64,000 bases of DNA from Deinococcus seoulensis. GTDB lineage: Bacteria > Deinococcota > Deinococci > Deinococcales > Deinococcaceae. Below are positions 26,459-37,918 of the stretch, one piece after another. How positions within the stretch are numbered: the first letter of the stretch is position 1; every line of letters starts with the position of its first letter. Under the pieces are notes generated by a model. The model searched no databases. It was not told the DNA's origin and was given only the letters and a program-made list of their open reading frames with translations. Where the stretch lies: NCBI RefSeq assembly GCF_014648115.1, contig NZ_BMQM01000007.1, positions 62,001 to 126,000 on the forward strand. The letters run 5' to 3'. The translations under genes and the position numbers were made by a program.

Positions 26459-28759
26459 ATGCAACACACTCCCCGAATCCTCGCCCTGTTGGCCGCCCTG
26501 GCCGCCGGTTCTGCGCACGCCGCCGGCACCCTGGCCGGCACGACCATCACCAACACCGCCACCGCCGAATTCCCCGACCCCCGCAATACCGCCACGCAAC
26601 TGAGCAGCGCCTCGAACACCGTCTCGACCGTCGTGCTGCCCCGACCCGACTTCGACGTGACCTACCTGAGCGGCGCCACCGACGGCGGCACGCAGACCGT
26701 GCTGGGCACCACCACCGTCGTCACCGCCAACGCCGTTCCCGGACAGGTCATCACCACCGACTACGCCCTGCTGAACAACGGGAACGTCCCGCTGAACATC
26801 ATCCTGAACGCCGACACCACCGGCAGCGACACCGGCGCGACCGTCCAGTACTACCGCCTGAACGCCGACGGCACCCGGGGCAGCGAGATCACCCTGGGCA
26901 GCGCCGTGACCGTTCCCGCCGACAACCCCGCCACCAGCGGCACCGACGAGGGCCGCGTGCGGATCGTGCAGGTCATCACCCTGCCCACCAGCCCCAGCCA
27001 GATCAACAAGGACAGCGTGTTCGGCGCGTCCCCCGAAGGCACCGTGCTCGGCACTGCCGGGGCCGACCCGCTCGTCACGCCCGGCAACGGCTACGCCAGC
27101 GGCACCACCAACCAGGAAGAGAGCAAGACGGTGAACACCGACCTGCAATTCACGCGCGTCACCGTGTACACCCCCAGTCTCGACAACACCGCTGGCGGCG
27201 GCGCGACCACGCCCGTCGACTCGGTCGGCACGCCCATCAGCAACCCGGCCCTGCTGCCGCCCATCAGCAGCGTCACGGTGCCCACCGTCACCGCCGGTAC
27301 CGCCGACACGCCCGACCCGGTCCTGCCCAGCAGCGGCTACGTGACGCCCGGCACGCCCACCACCGACCCCACCCCCGGCGGCACGCCCATCGCCCGGATC
27401 TCCGGCGACGAGCAGATCGCGTACCCGCAGGCCGACACCAACACCACCGCCGACACCGTCGTGTTCACGAACACCCTGTCCAACGGCGGCATCCTCGAAG
27501 ACCGCGTGCAACTGTTCCCTGCGCTGGCCGACGGCACCGCCGACCCCGCCTACACCTTCGACGCCGCCACCGGCACCTTCACGAACACCACGACCGGCGT
27601 GACCGTCCGCTTCCTGGACCCCGTGACCGGCAGCGTCATCCTGCCCTCCACCGACCCTGCCAACCCCACGGTCGCCACGTATCCCACCCTGATCGTCCCC
27701 AGCGGCACCCAGTCCGTGTACCGCACCGAGGTCACCTTCCCCGACCCCGACGACAGCGCCGCCATCCCCTCGTACAGCGTCCTGATCGGCGCGGACTCCC
27801 TGAACGACGCCGACCTCACCTCGAACAACTCCACCCGCGACACGGTCGTGCCGCCCGCCGCGCAGTTCGGAGACACCACCCCCACCCTCGGCGCGGTCGC
27901 CACCCCCACCCCCGTGCAGACCGTGGACCCCAGCGGCGCCGCCACCGACGGCAGCAGCAGCGTCAGCACCGACGCCACCGCCGCCTTCCCCATGGACGTC
28001 GTGAACAACGGCCAGTACAACGACAGCTACGCCCTGAGCGGCAGCGTGACCGTCACCGACGCCGTCACGGGCGCCACGACCACCCTGCCCATCCAGTACT
28101 ACGCCGCCGACGGCACCACACTGCTGCCCCGCCTGAACACCAACCCCGCCAGCCCCGACTACAACACCTTCATCACGCCCGTCCTGGCCGCCGGCAGCGA
28201 GAGCACCTTCGTGGCCGCCGTGACCATCCCCGCCGGTACGCGGGCCGCCGACTACACCGTCACGCAGACCGCCACCGGCAACTACAGCCAGACCAGCGTC
28301 ACCGACCCCAACGACCTGATCCGCGTCACGCCCACCGGGAACGTCGCCGTCGCCAAATTCGCCGCGAAGACCGGCGTCACGGCCGGCAGCGACCCCCGCA
28401 ACGGCATCGACAACCCCGCCGGGTACACCGCCACCGGCCTGACCGGCGCCCGCACCCAGGAAGACATCGCGTACCGCATCATCGCCAAGAACAACTACAA
28501 CACCCCCGTCCCGCTGTTCCTGCGCGACACCGTCCCCACCAACACCACCCTGAAAAGCTTCAGCGTCAACCCGCTGCCCACCCGCACCATCTACCGCGTC
28601 GGCGGCAACACCGGCACCTGGACGGCCACGCCCCCCGCCGCCGGACTGCCCGCCGGAACCATCATCGACATCGCCCCCGACACCGACAGCAACAACCTGC
28701 CCGACCCGGTCGCACCCGGCACTACCCTCACGGCCGACTTCGTGGTAACTGTGCAGTGA
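26459..28759 (+). CDS. Large secreted DUF11-type repeat protein
   Basis: 766 residues. Signal peptide MQHTPRILALLAALAAGSAHA with AHA cleavage site. The mature part is rich in T, D, A, P and N, with beta-sandwich-like modules: ITNTATAEFPDPRNTATQLS at the start, repeated VVPGQVITTDYALLNNGNVPLN-like strands and an end segment IAYRIIAKNNYNTPVPLFLR followed by DTVPTNTTLKSF that resembles DUF11/conserved repeat domains. There is no transmembrane helix or LPXTG. Its role is probably surface or S-layer-associated. The next gene encodes a similar protein 58 bases downstream, so the two are likely co-transcribed. Confidence 0.72.
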   Translation: MQHTPRILALLAALAAGSAHAAGTLAGTTITNTATAEFPDPRNTATQLSSASNTVSTVVLPRPDFDVTYLSGATDGGTQTVLGTTTVVTANAVPGQVITTDYALLNNGNVPLNIILNADTTGSDTGATVQYYRLNADGTRGSEITLGSAVTVPADNPATSGTDEGRVRIVQVITLPTSPSQINKDSVFGASPEGTVLGTAGADPLVTPGNGYASGTTNQEESKTVNTDLQFTRVTVYTPSLDNTAGGGATTPVDSVGTPISNPALLPPISSVTVPTVTAGTADTPDPVLPSSGYVTPGTPTTDPTPGGTPIARISGDEQIAYPQADTNTTADTVVFTNTLSNGGILEDRVQLFPALADGTADPAYTFDAATGTFTNTTTGVTVRFLDPVTGSVILPSTDPANPTVATYPTLIVPSGTQSVYRTEVTFPDPDDSAAIPSYSVLIGADSLNDADLTSNNSTRDTVVPPAAQFGDTTPTLGAVATPTPVQTVDPSGAATDGSSSVSTDATAAFPMDVVNNGQYNDSYALSGSVTVTDAVTGATTTLPIQYYAADGTTLLPRLNTNPASPDYNTFITPVLAAGSESTFVAAVTIPAGTRAADYTVTQTATGNYSQTSVTDPNDLIRVTPTGNVAVAKFAAKTGVTAGSDPRNGIDNPAGYTATGLTGARTQEDIAYRIIAKNNYNTPVPLFLRDTVPTNTTLKSFSVNPLPTRTIYRVGGNTGTWTATPPAAGLPAGTIIDIAPDTDSNNLPDPVAPGTTLTADFVVTVQ

Positions 28760-28817
28760 ACCGCCCGCACGCCCCTGCCCGTGACCCTCACATTCCCAGC
28801 ACGCAAGGAAGTGGCCC

Positions 28818-31800
28818 GTGACGACGACACCCTCACCCACCCGCCCGGCCCGCCGCCCAGTCTGGCGCACCCTGCTGACCGCCGCCGCCCTGACCGTAAC
28901 CAGCCTTGCCGGGGCCTACCAGATCGTCGGCGACCTGAGCCCCACGGCCACCACCTGGAGCGGCACGGCCGGCACCTTCCAGACGACCGCCAGCAACTAC
29001 ACCGGCGGGACGGCCTCCGCAACCTTCCGTTCGGGCCTGGGCACCACCTTCACGGCTGCCAGGGACACGGCCGCCAACCAGAACTCCCTGTACGTGAACG
29101 ACGGCGCAGGCGCCATCAAGACCGCAATCAGTGCACGCGCCGGAACGTACACGGGGTACTCGCCGAACTTCACGACCAGTGACGTGGACGGCGTGGCGCT
29201 GCTGACCCGCGACACCCGCCAGAACGGATCGTTCAGCACGTACTCCGTCACCAACCCGAACAACACGTCGCAGGTGCAGTACATCCGCTTCTACGCCGAC
29301 ACGACCTGCTACCCCGGCAGCAGTGCGCTCGACAGCGCCGCCACCTGCGACCGGGGCAAACTGACCGTCACGTTCACGCGGCCCGTCACCAACCCCGTGC
29401 TGCACCTGTCCGGCCTGGGCGGGAACTCCTCTGTCGGAACGGTGGACGCCTGGGGGATCGCCACGAACTTCCGCCTGACGAACGCCGGGGGCAGCATGAC
29501 CCTGCTCGGCACGCCCGCCAACCTGGCGATCACCACCGTCGGAGGACAGCCGCAACTGGGAGCCGCCGCGTTCCGCTCCGGCAGCGACTACATCCAGGGC
29601 ACCTGCACGCCCGCCACCGGACTGGCCGCCGGGTGCGGCAGCGTGCAGGTGAACGGCACGTACACCCAGCTGAACTTCGACGTGTCCATGACCATCGTGC
29701 GCGTCCTGAGCGGCACGGCCAGCCGCGTGTACCCCATCCCCGGGTACGACAGTGTCAATTACGCGGCCGGATCGACCCGCAACGCCAGCATCGGCGCCGA
29801 CGCCACCAACTTCGCGGTCAGCGTCTCCGAGGACTTCGGGGATGCGCCCGCCAGTTACGACCCGGTGGCCGCCGCCAGCCACGTGCTGGGCGACCTGAAA
29901 CTGGGCGCGACCATCGACGCCGAGAATCCCGACACCCTGAACGGTGGGACGGCCGTCACGCCCAGCCCCAGCGCCGTGACGGCAGGCGCAGACAACACTG
30001 GTACGAACGGCGACGGCGCCGACGAGGACGCGGTCACGACATTCCCAGCCATCAATGCCAGCGCCACCAGTTACGCCCTGACCGTCCCGATCAGCGGGGC
30101 CAGCGCCGCCGGGCAGGTGTGCGGCTGGATCGACTTCGACCGGGGCGGCACCTTCGACACGGGCGAGCGGGCCTGCGCGGCGTTCGCGTCCGGCGCGACC
30201 AGCGTCACCCTGAACTGGTCGGGCCTGAGCGGCCTGAGCGCCGGCACGAACTACGTGCGCCTGCGCGCCAGTTACGACACGACCGGCGTGCAGGACCCCA
30301 CCGGCCGCCTGGACAGCGGCGAGGTCGAGGATTACCGCCTGACCATCACGCCCGCCGCCGACCTGAGCGTCACCAAGACCGACGGCGTGACCAGCGTGAA
30401 CGCGAACACCCCCACCAGTTACACCATCCGGGTCACGAACAACGGCCCCAGCAGCGTGACCGGCGCCGTCCTGCGGGATGCGGCCGTGAGCGGCCTGACG
30501 GTCCTGAACCTGACCTGCTCCGGCACGCCGGGCCAGTGCACGTCCGGCACGACCCCCACCACCGCCCAGTTGCAGGCCGGGTACGCGCTGCCCACCCTGA
30601 ACAGCGGGCAGTTCTACGAGCTGACCCTGACCACCAACGTGACGGCCACCGGCAGCGTCTCGAACGTCGCCACCATCACCGCGCCCAGCGGAACCGTGGA
30701 CCCCACCCCCGGCAACAACAGCGCCACCGACACCAACACCGTGAACCCCACACCCACCGACCCCTTCCCGGCCAGCCTGTGCCGCCCGAACCCCGGCACG
30801 AACGCCTACGCCGACATCTTCGCCCGCTGGGACCACAACGGCAGCGGCGGCACCAGCCCGGCCGGGGTCATCGAACCCGCCGTGAACAACCCGGCCGGCG
30901 CGGTCGGCGCGTCCGCCGCGAACGAGGCCGTCACGGGCGTCACCGCCGCCATCAACTCCTACGACCTGAACCTGCGGCGCAGCACCCTGGACGCTGGCGT
31001 GAACACCGGCAAGTACCTCCAGTACGCCTTCACGACCACCTCCAACTTCGGCGGGCAGTACGTCGAACTGTACGGCCTGGGCGCCATGGTTTACAGCAGC
31101 CCCAGCAACGTGCAGGCAACCGGCGCGTACCGCGTCCGCCTGGAGATCGCCACGAACGCCGCCTTCACAGGCCCCACGGTCCTCAGGGCCGCCATCAGCT
31201 TCGACAACGGACTGGCCAGCACCGCCGACGCCGCGTCGTACTCGAACCAGGGCAACTACGCGCAGACGTTCCTGCACTGGAATGCCGACAACCTGATCGC
31301 GCTGCAACCCGCCACCACCTACTACGTGCGCGTGTATCCCTACGCACCGGGCGCGACCGGCTACGACAACGGCACCCCCTACCCGGGCGACATGGTCCTG
31401 TTCGACGACTTCATGCTGAAAGCCAAGGGCTGCAACGTGCCGCCCACGGCGCTCGACGTGACGAACGCGGCCCTGACCGGCACCGGCGCGGCCAGCATCG
31501 CCCCGCTGAGCGCCTCGGACGTCGCGGGCGGCACCATCCAGTCGTTCACGGTCTCCACGCTGCCTCTGGCGACGCAGGGCACGCTGCTGTTCGCGGACGG
31601 CCTGACCCCCGTGACCGCTGGGGCCGTCCTGACGCCCGCGCAGGCCTCCACGCTGACCTTCCGGCCCACCCCCGGTTTCTCCGGGAACGCCACGTTCACC
31701 TTCACTGCCACCGACAACAACGGGGCGACCGACCTCACGCCCGCCACGTACACCGTGCCCGTGTCCTCCATCACGGACCTGAGCGTCACGAAGACCGGCC

Positions 31801-32543
31801 CTGCCTTCGCCGTGCCCGGCGAGGCCCTGACGTTCACGATCACGGTCACGAACCTCCTGGGGTTGCCTGCCGCCGCGTACACCGTGACCGACACGCTGCC
31901 CACCGGACTGACCTTCGCCAGCGCCAGTAACGGCGGCACGTACGACAGCGCCACCCGCACCGTCACGTGGTCCCTGCTGTCCCTGGCCGGGAGTGCCCAG
32001 CAGACCCTGACTGTCACGGCCGCCGCGCCCGGCGAGGCGCAGGTCACGGGCGGCCTGACCAGCGTGCAGAACACGGCCAGCGTCGCCCTGCCCGGCGAGA
32101 CGGTCCTGGGGAACAACACCTCGGCCCCCACCGACACCCGCCTGATCCTGACCAGCGTCAGCAAGGAAGTGCGGAACGTCAGCACGGGAACGGCGTTCGG
32201 CACCAGCGGCGGCGGCAAGCCCGGCGAGATCCTGGAGTACTGCCTGACCACCCGCAACCTGGGCGGCGCGGACCTGGGCGCCCCGACCGGGTACGTCGTG
32301 AAGGACGCCGTGCCGGGGAACGTCGCCGCCCGCCTGGACGGCTACGACGCCGACGAGCCCGGCACCGACACCGGCTTCGGCGTGAAGCTCACGCGCGGCG
32401 CCCTCACCAGCTACCTGAAGAGTGACGCGGCCACCCTGACCGGCGTGGGTGGCACCTTCGGAAGCGGCGCGCTCAGCGTGAACCTGGGCGTCCTGACCGC
32501 CGGAGAGACCGTCACCACCTGCTTCCAGACCACCATCCGCTGA
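28818..32543 (+). CDS. Giant secreted protein with GEVEDY and DUF11 domains
   Basis: 1241 residues from GTG 28818 (AAGGAA seven bases upstream). Signal peptide around LLTAAALTVTSLAGAYQ. An N-terminal glycine/threonine-rich domain (to about residue 340) is followed by GDAPASYDPVA and a GEVEDYRLTI segment (about 505) typical of the GEVED module, then a DUF11 domain (ADLSVTKTDGVTSVN...PGNNSATDTNTV, about 515-645), a lectin-like middle region, a cadherin/VCBS-like block (PGFSGNATFTFTATDNNGATD, about 950) and a second DUF11 domain (TDLSVTKTGPAFAVPGEALT, about 988). It is likely an adhesin or envelope-layer protein. No sorting signal is visible. Confidence 0.75.
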   Translation: MTTTPSPTRPARRPVWRTLLTAAALTVTSLAGAYQIVGDLSPTATTWSGTAGTFQTTASNYTGGTASATFRSGLGTTFTAARDTAANQNSLYVNDGAGAIKTAISARAGTYTGYSPNFTTSDVDGVALLTRDTRQNGSFSTYSVTNPNNTSQVQYIRFYADTTCYPGSSALDSAATCDRGKLTVTFTRPVTNPVLHLSGLGGNSSVGTVDAWGIATNFRLTNAGGSMTLLGTPANLAITTVGGQPQLGAAAFRSGSDYIQGTCTPATGLAAGCGSVQVNGTYTQLNFDVSMTIVRVLSGTASRVYPIPGYDSVNYAAGSTRNASIGADATNFAVSVSEDFGDAPASYDPVAAASHVLGDLKLGATIDAENPDTLNGGTAVTPSPSAVTAGADNTGTNGDGADEDAVTTFPAINASATSYALTVPISGASAAGQVCGWIDFDRGGTFDTGERACAAFASGATSVTLNWSGLSGLSAGTNYVRLRASYDTTGVQDPTGRLDSGEVEDYRLTITPAADLSVTKTDGVTSVNANTPTSYTIRVTNNGPSSVTGAVLRDAAVSGLTVLNLTCSGTPGQCTSGTTPTTAQLQAGYALPTLNSGQFYELTLTTNVTATGSVSNVATITAPSGTVDPTPGNNSATDTNTVNPTPTDPFPASLCRPNPGTNAYADIFARWDHNGSGGTSPAGVIEPAVNNPAGAVGASAANEAVTGVTAAINSYDLNLRRSTLDAGVNTGKYLQYAFTTTSNFGGQYVELYGLGAMVYSSPSNVQATGAYRVRLEIATNAAFTGPTVLRAAISFDNGLASTADAASYSNQGNYAQTFLHWNADNLIALQPATTYYVRVYPYAPGATGYDNGTPYPGDMVLFDDFMLKAKGCNVPPTALDVTNAALTGTGAASIAPLSASDVAGGTIQSFTVSTLPLATQGTLLFADGLTPVTAGAVLTPAQASTLTFRPTPGFSGNATFTFTATDNNGATDLTPATYTVPVSSITDLSVTKTGPAFAVPGEALTFTITVTNLLGLPAAAYTVTDTLPTGLTFASASNGGTYDSATRTVTWSLLSLAGSAQQTLTVTAAAPGEAQVTGGLTSVQNTASVALPGETVLGNNTSAPTDTRLILTSVSKEVRNVSTGTAFGTSGGGKPGEILEYCLTTRNLGGADLGAPTGYVVKDAVPGNVAARLDGYDADEPGTDTGFGVKLTRGALTSYLKSDAATLTGVGGTFGSGALSVNLGVLTAGETVTTCFQTTIR

Positions 32544-32571
32544 CGCCCCCCACCCCCGCTACACTGGGCGC

Positions 32572-32811
32572 ATGAGCTTCCTGCACTGGCTGATCACGCT
32601 GCTGGCCGCCGCCCTGGCGTTCAGCAGCGTGATCCTGCTGGGCCGCAGCCTGCCGCGCGTGTCCTGGCCCGGCGTGGCAGGCGAACTGCTGACCTTCGCG
32701 CTGATGGGCGTGCTGCTGACCCAGGGCGCGCCGCTGTACGCCCTGCTGGCGGTGCTGCTCGCGGGTGGCCTGGGCACCGCGCTGGTCCTGGGCCGCCTGC
32801 TGAAACGCTGA
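32572..32811 (+). CDS. Small membrane protein
   Basis: 79 residues with two to three hydrophobic segments (LHWLITLLAAALAFSSVILLG; PGVAGELLTFALMGVLLT; LYALLAVLLAGGLGTALVLG) and a basic end RLLKR. TACACT lies six bases before the ATG, so it has its own leaderless promoter despite following the surface-protein gene by 28 bases. Convergent with pnp. No family recognised. Confidence 0.6.
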   Translation: MSFLHWLITLLAAALAFSSVILLGRSLPRVSWPGVAGELLTFALMGVLLTQGAPLYALLAVLLAGGLGTALVLGRLLKR

Positions 32812-32868
32812 GGCGGCAGCAGGCCACAGAAGCTAGTCATGGAAGAACGGGGAGCCGCAGCCCCCCGT

Positions 32869-32896
32869 CCATCAACCATCAACGTTCAACCATGAA
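32869..32896. repeat. Heptamer array B
   Basis: Four 7-base units CCATCAA CCATCAA CGTTCAA CCATGAA lie immediately beside the pnp stop codon (32899-32901). Related to arrays at 4650, 53881 and 55291. A short GGGGAGCCGCAGCCCCCC imperfect palindrome precedes it. Confidence 0.6.
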
Positions 32897-32898
32897 CC

Positions 32899-35064
<2,166 letters not shown>

Positions 35065-35151
35065 AGGGGGCAGTCTATCCCGCCCGGACACGCGAGAACC
35101 GGGGCGGCGCGGCCCCGCAACTCGGCCGCCCGCCGCTGCGTACTGATTACC

Positions 35152-35352
35152 ATGTGGGATCTGCTGACCGACGGTCTGTTCGAGCTGCTGGGCAGCGTCC
35201 GGCTGCCCTGGCGGACGTGGGTGTGGCTGACCGGCTGGCTGGTCGGGCCGCTGGCGCTGCTGGCCGGACTGCTGCTGCACCGGGACGCCGTCAGTGTCGT
35301 GGGCGGACTGCTGTTCTCGCTGCGGTTGCTGTGGCGGTTGCGTGACCGCTGA
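35152..35352 (+). CDS. Small membrane protein divergent from pnp
   Basis: 66 residues from ATG 35152: [19 protein letters not shown], then two hydrophobic helices [19 protein letters not shown] and [14 protein letters not shown], ending RLRDR. It sits at the end of a long shadow frame antisense to pnp, so it is easily missed. No close Shine-Dalgarno; TACTGAT lies just upstream. The net topology and charged ends support a real small membrane protein, but evidence is limited. Confidence 0.5.
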   Translation: MWDLLTDGLFELLGSVRLPWRTWVWLTGWLVGPLALLAGLLLHRDAVSVVGGLLFSLRLLWRLRDR

Positions 35353-35434
35353 CCGGAGGCCTCCCGTCACGCTCCCTTCATGCACGCGGCGCGCACCTTG
35401 AGTTCCCGGCCCGCACAGGTGGATAGTGCGCCGT

Positions 35435-36262
35435 ATGAGCACCGACAAGTTTGGTTCCGTTCCGAAGTTCGGTCTGGGCACGTTCCGCCTGAAGAATCAG
35501 GTCGTGATGGATTCCGTGCGCGCCGCGCTGGACGTGGGGTACCGCGCCATCGACACCGCGCAGGGCTACGGTAACGAGGCCGAGATCGGCGAGGTGCTGG
35601 CCGAGAGCGGCATTCACCGTGACGAACTCTTTCTGACCACCAAGATCAAACCCGACAATTACAGCCGCAGCAGTCTGGTCGCCAGCCTGCAGGACAGCGT
35701 GGAGAAACTGGGCGTGGAATCGGTGGACCTGACCCTGATCCACTGGCCCGTCCCGAACGGCCCGGTGAAACCCGAGGAGTACCTGAAAGCCCTGGCGGAC
35801 GGGCTGGATCAGGGCCTGACGCGGCAGATCGGCGTGTCGAACTTCAACATCGAGGGCCTGAAGCAGGCGCGCGCCATCCTGGGTGACGTGCCCATCGCCA
35901 CGAACCAGGTGGAGATCCACCCGTACCTCCAGAACCGCCGACTGGCGGAGTTCGCGCGGGGCGAGGGCATTCACCTGACGTCGTACATGACGCTGGCGGT
36001 CGGGAAGGTCATGGACGACCCGGTCATGCAGGACATCGCCCGCGCGCACCGCGCCACGCCCGCGCAGGTGGCGCTCGCCTGGGCGCTGGCGCAGGAGTAC
36101 TCGGTGATTCCGTCCAGCACCAAACGCAAGAACCTGCAGAGCAACCTGGGCGCCCTGACCCTGCGCCTGACCGACGAGGACATGACGCGCATCGCCGGGC
36201 TGGAGCAGGGCGAGTCCGCGCGCCTCGCCAACCCCGAGAGCGCCCGGCCGGTCTGGGACTGA
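35435..36262 (+). CDS. Aldo/keto reductase (2,5-diketo-gluconate reductase type)
   Basis: 275 residues. NADPH-dependent reduction of aldehydes or ketones. The catalytic set is readable: [13 protein letters not shown] (Asp and Tyr), TTKIKPDNY (Lys) and LTLIHWP (His); cofactor-binding end [28 protein letters not shown] and [10 protein letters not shown] are AKR signatures. ATG 35435 fits family starts. The stop TGA (36260-36262) is the first triplet of repeat R5. Confidence 0.9.
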   Translation: MSTDKFGSVPKFGLGTFRLKNQVVMDSVRAALDVGYRAIDTAQGYGNEAEIGEVLAESGIHRDELFLTTKIKPDNYSRSSLVASLQDSVEKLGVESVDLTLIHWPVPNGPVKPEEYLKALADGLDQGLTRQIGVSNFNIEGLKQARAILGDVPIATNQVEIHPYLQNRRLAEFARGEGIHLTSYMTLAVGKVMDDPVMQDIARAHRATPAQVALAWALAQEYSVIPSSTKRKNLQSNLGALTLRLTDEDMTRIAGLEQGESARLANPESARPVWD

Positions 36263-36421
36263 TACGGACTCCGATTGAATGGGCTGCAAAGCCCGCTGGG
36301 TCCGAGTGGATGCGACTCGTAGAGCTGCTCCGCAGAGTAGGAGAGAAACGGATTCCGGACGTGGAGTTGGCAGATCGGTGGTGTTCCGATCTGCGGGCGA
36401 AATAAACGGCAGTCCGTATGA
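36260..36421 (+). repeat. Dispersed inverted-end repeat, copy R5 (forward)
   Basis: Starts TGATACGGACTCCGATTGAATGG with TGA doubling as the reductase stop, ends GGCAGTCCGTATGA. It contains an inserted ACTCGTAGAGCTGCTCCGCA stretch before the GAGTAGGAG segment, the core GATTCCGGACGTGGAGTTGG, and hairpin CAGATCGG..CCGATCTG in place of the usual AACCCGG pair. The base changes on both arms keep the pairing. Confidence 0.85.
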
Positions 36422-36513
36422 CCGCGCCGCCGGGAAGGGCATCCCCGGATTCCCAGCGTTCCTTCAGGTGAACGGCACCCACGCCTTCATCTGACCCTGC
36501 CAGGATGCCGGGC

Positions 36514-37623
36514 ATGCCCATCAAGCGATTCAATGACCTCTCCACCTCTCAGAAAGCAGGCCTGATCACGGCCGGACTGGTGCAGGCAGGCCTGTTCGCC
36601 GCCGCGTGGACCGACCTGAACCTGCGCCGCCCGGACGCCGTGCGCGGCAGCAAGGCGGCGTGGCGCGCGGGCCTGTTCGTGAACACGCTGGGGCCGCTCG
36701 CGTACCTCCTGAAGGGCCGGACCGGCAGCGCGTGGACGGAAGCCGACGTGCCGGACCAGACCGGCCGGGTCGTGATCGTGACCGGCGCGAACAGCGGCCT
36801 GGGCCTGGAAACCTCGCGTGCACTGGCCCTGCGCGGCGCGACCGTGATCATGGCCTGCCGGAGCGCCCAGAAAGCAGAGAAGGCCGCCGCCGGTATCCGC
36901 GCCCTGAACCCGAAGGGCGAGGTTGTCCTGATGCCCCTGGACCTGGGTGACCTGGACTCCGTGAAGGCCTTCGCGGACGCCTTCCGGGCGCGGTACGACC
37001 GGCTGGACATCCTGGTGAACAACGCCGGGATCATGGTGCCCCCCCTGGGCCGCACCGCGCAGGGGTTCGAGACGCAGTTCGGCGTGAACCACCTGGGCCA
37101 CTTCGCCCTGACCGCGCAGCTGATGCCCACGCTGGAGCGCACGGCGGGCGCACGGGTCGTGACCGTCAGTTCCATGGCGCACCGCTTCGGGGAGCTGAAC
37201 CTCGCGGACGCCAACTGGCATGCCCGGCCCTACGTACCCATGCCCGCCTACGGGCAGAGCAAACTGGCGAACCTGCTGTTCACGCACGAACTGCAACGCC
37301 GCCTGAACGCCACCGGGAAGGACGTGCTGGCCGTCGCCGCACACCCCGGCTGGGCCGCCACCGGGTTGCAGGGCGACAGCCAGGGCTCGAATCTCGCCAA
37401 CCGCCTGTTCGCGCAGCCGCAGGCGATGGGCGCACTGCCCAGCCTGTACGCCGCGACCGCCCCGGACGTGACGGGCGGCGCGTACTACGGCCCCAGCGGC
37501 CTGCTGCAACTCGGCGGGAACCCTCAGCAGGTCGACTCGAACGCCCGCTCGCACGACACGCAGGACGCCGCGAACCTCTGGGCGCTGTCCGAACGCCTGA
37601 CCGGCGTGACCTTCACGGTCTGA
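36514..37623 (+). CDS. PLDc_N membrane domain fused to an SDR oxidoreductase
   Basis: About 369 residues from ATG 36514 (AGGA eight bases upstream; ATG 36505 is an alternative that adds three residues). The N-terminal 70 residues hold two membrane helices with WTDLNLRRPDAVRGSKAAW and NTLGPLAYLLKGR, the pattern of PLDc_N domains. A classical short-chain dehydrogenase follows: TGANSGLG, LVNNAGIM, NHLGHFALT, serine in VTVSSMAH, and YGQSK (Tyr/Lys). It resembles retinol dehydrogenase-like SDRs. The fusion would tether the enzyme to the membrane. Stop TGA overlaps repeat R6. Confidence 0.85.
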   Translation: MPIKRFNDLSTSQKAGLITAGLVQAGLFAAAWTDLNLRRPDAVRGSKAAWRAGLFVNTLGPLAYLLKGRTGSAWTEADVPDQTGRVVIVTGANSGLGLETSRALALRGATVIMACRSAQKAEKAAAGIRALNPKGEVVLMPLDLGDLDSVKAFADAFRARYDRLDILVNNAGIMVPPLGRTAQGFETQFGVNHLGHFALTAQLMPTLERTAGARVVTVSSMAHRFGELNLADANWHARPYVPMPAYGQSKLANLLFTHELQRRLNATGKDVLAVAAHPGWAATGLQGDSQGSNLANRLFAQPQAMGALPSLYAATAPDVTGGAYYGPSGLLQLGGNPQQVDSNARSHDTQDAANLWALSERLTGVTFTV

Positions 37624-37780
37624 CACGGATTCCGGTTGAATGGGCTTTGCAGCCTATTCAATATGAGCGGACTCGTAGAGCTTCGTAGAAGAGCGAGTAG
37701 GAGAAAAGCGGGTTCCGGACGTGGAGTTGGCAACCCGGCGCCCTTCCGGGTGGAGGGCGAAATAAACGGAGTCCGTATGA
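37621..37780 (+). repeat. Dispersed inverted-end repeat, copy R6 (forward)
   Basis: Starts TGACACGGATTCCGGTTGAATGG (TGA is the SDR stop), ends AACGGAGTCCGTATGA. The first hairpin is TTGAATGGGCT..AGCCTATTCAA. It has the GAGCGAGTAGGAGAAAAG segment and core GTTCCGGACGTGGAGTTGGC. Confidence 0.85.
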
Positions 37781-37828
37781 GGCTGGGGAGAGGCGGCGCG
37801 GGCTTCTCTCCCAGTTTGCTGTCACCGC

Positions 37829-37857
37829 TTGCGATCAGGCTGATTCTGTTCTAGGCT
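37829..37857 (+). promoter_or_regulatory. Sigma-70-type promoter of the VOC operon
   Basis: -35 TTGCGA (37829-37834) and -10 TAGGCT (37852-37857) are 17 bases apart, giving a leader of about 55 bases. Confidence 0.65.
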
Positions 37858-37888
37858 AATCCTGCATCGTCAGATTCACCACATTCAG

Positions 37889-37912
37889 GCGGGACGTCCT
37901 CCCGCCGGGAGG
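37889..37912 (+). promoter_or_regulatory. Mutually exclusive leader hairpins at the VOC operon RBS
   Basis: GCGGGA..TCCCGC can form one hairpin. Alternatively CCTCCC pairs with the Shine-Dalgarno GGGAGG (37907-37912) around GCC. The TCCC segment is shared, so only one can form at a time; the second masks the ribosome site of ATG 37919. Confidence 0.35.
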
Positions 37913-37918
37913 TCACCC

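Noticed and set aside
26282..28870. Very long minus-strand frame (862 codons) opposite the first surface protein
   Set aside because: It is antisense to a gene with signal peptide and recognisable modules; composition is G/V/D-rich as expected for a GC-skewed shadow, and no start signal precedes it.
28833..31307. 824-codon minus-strand frame opposite the giant surface protein
   Set aside because: Antisense shadow; G/V/A-rich without domains.
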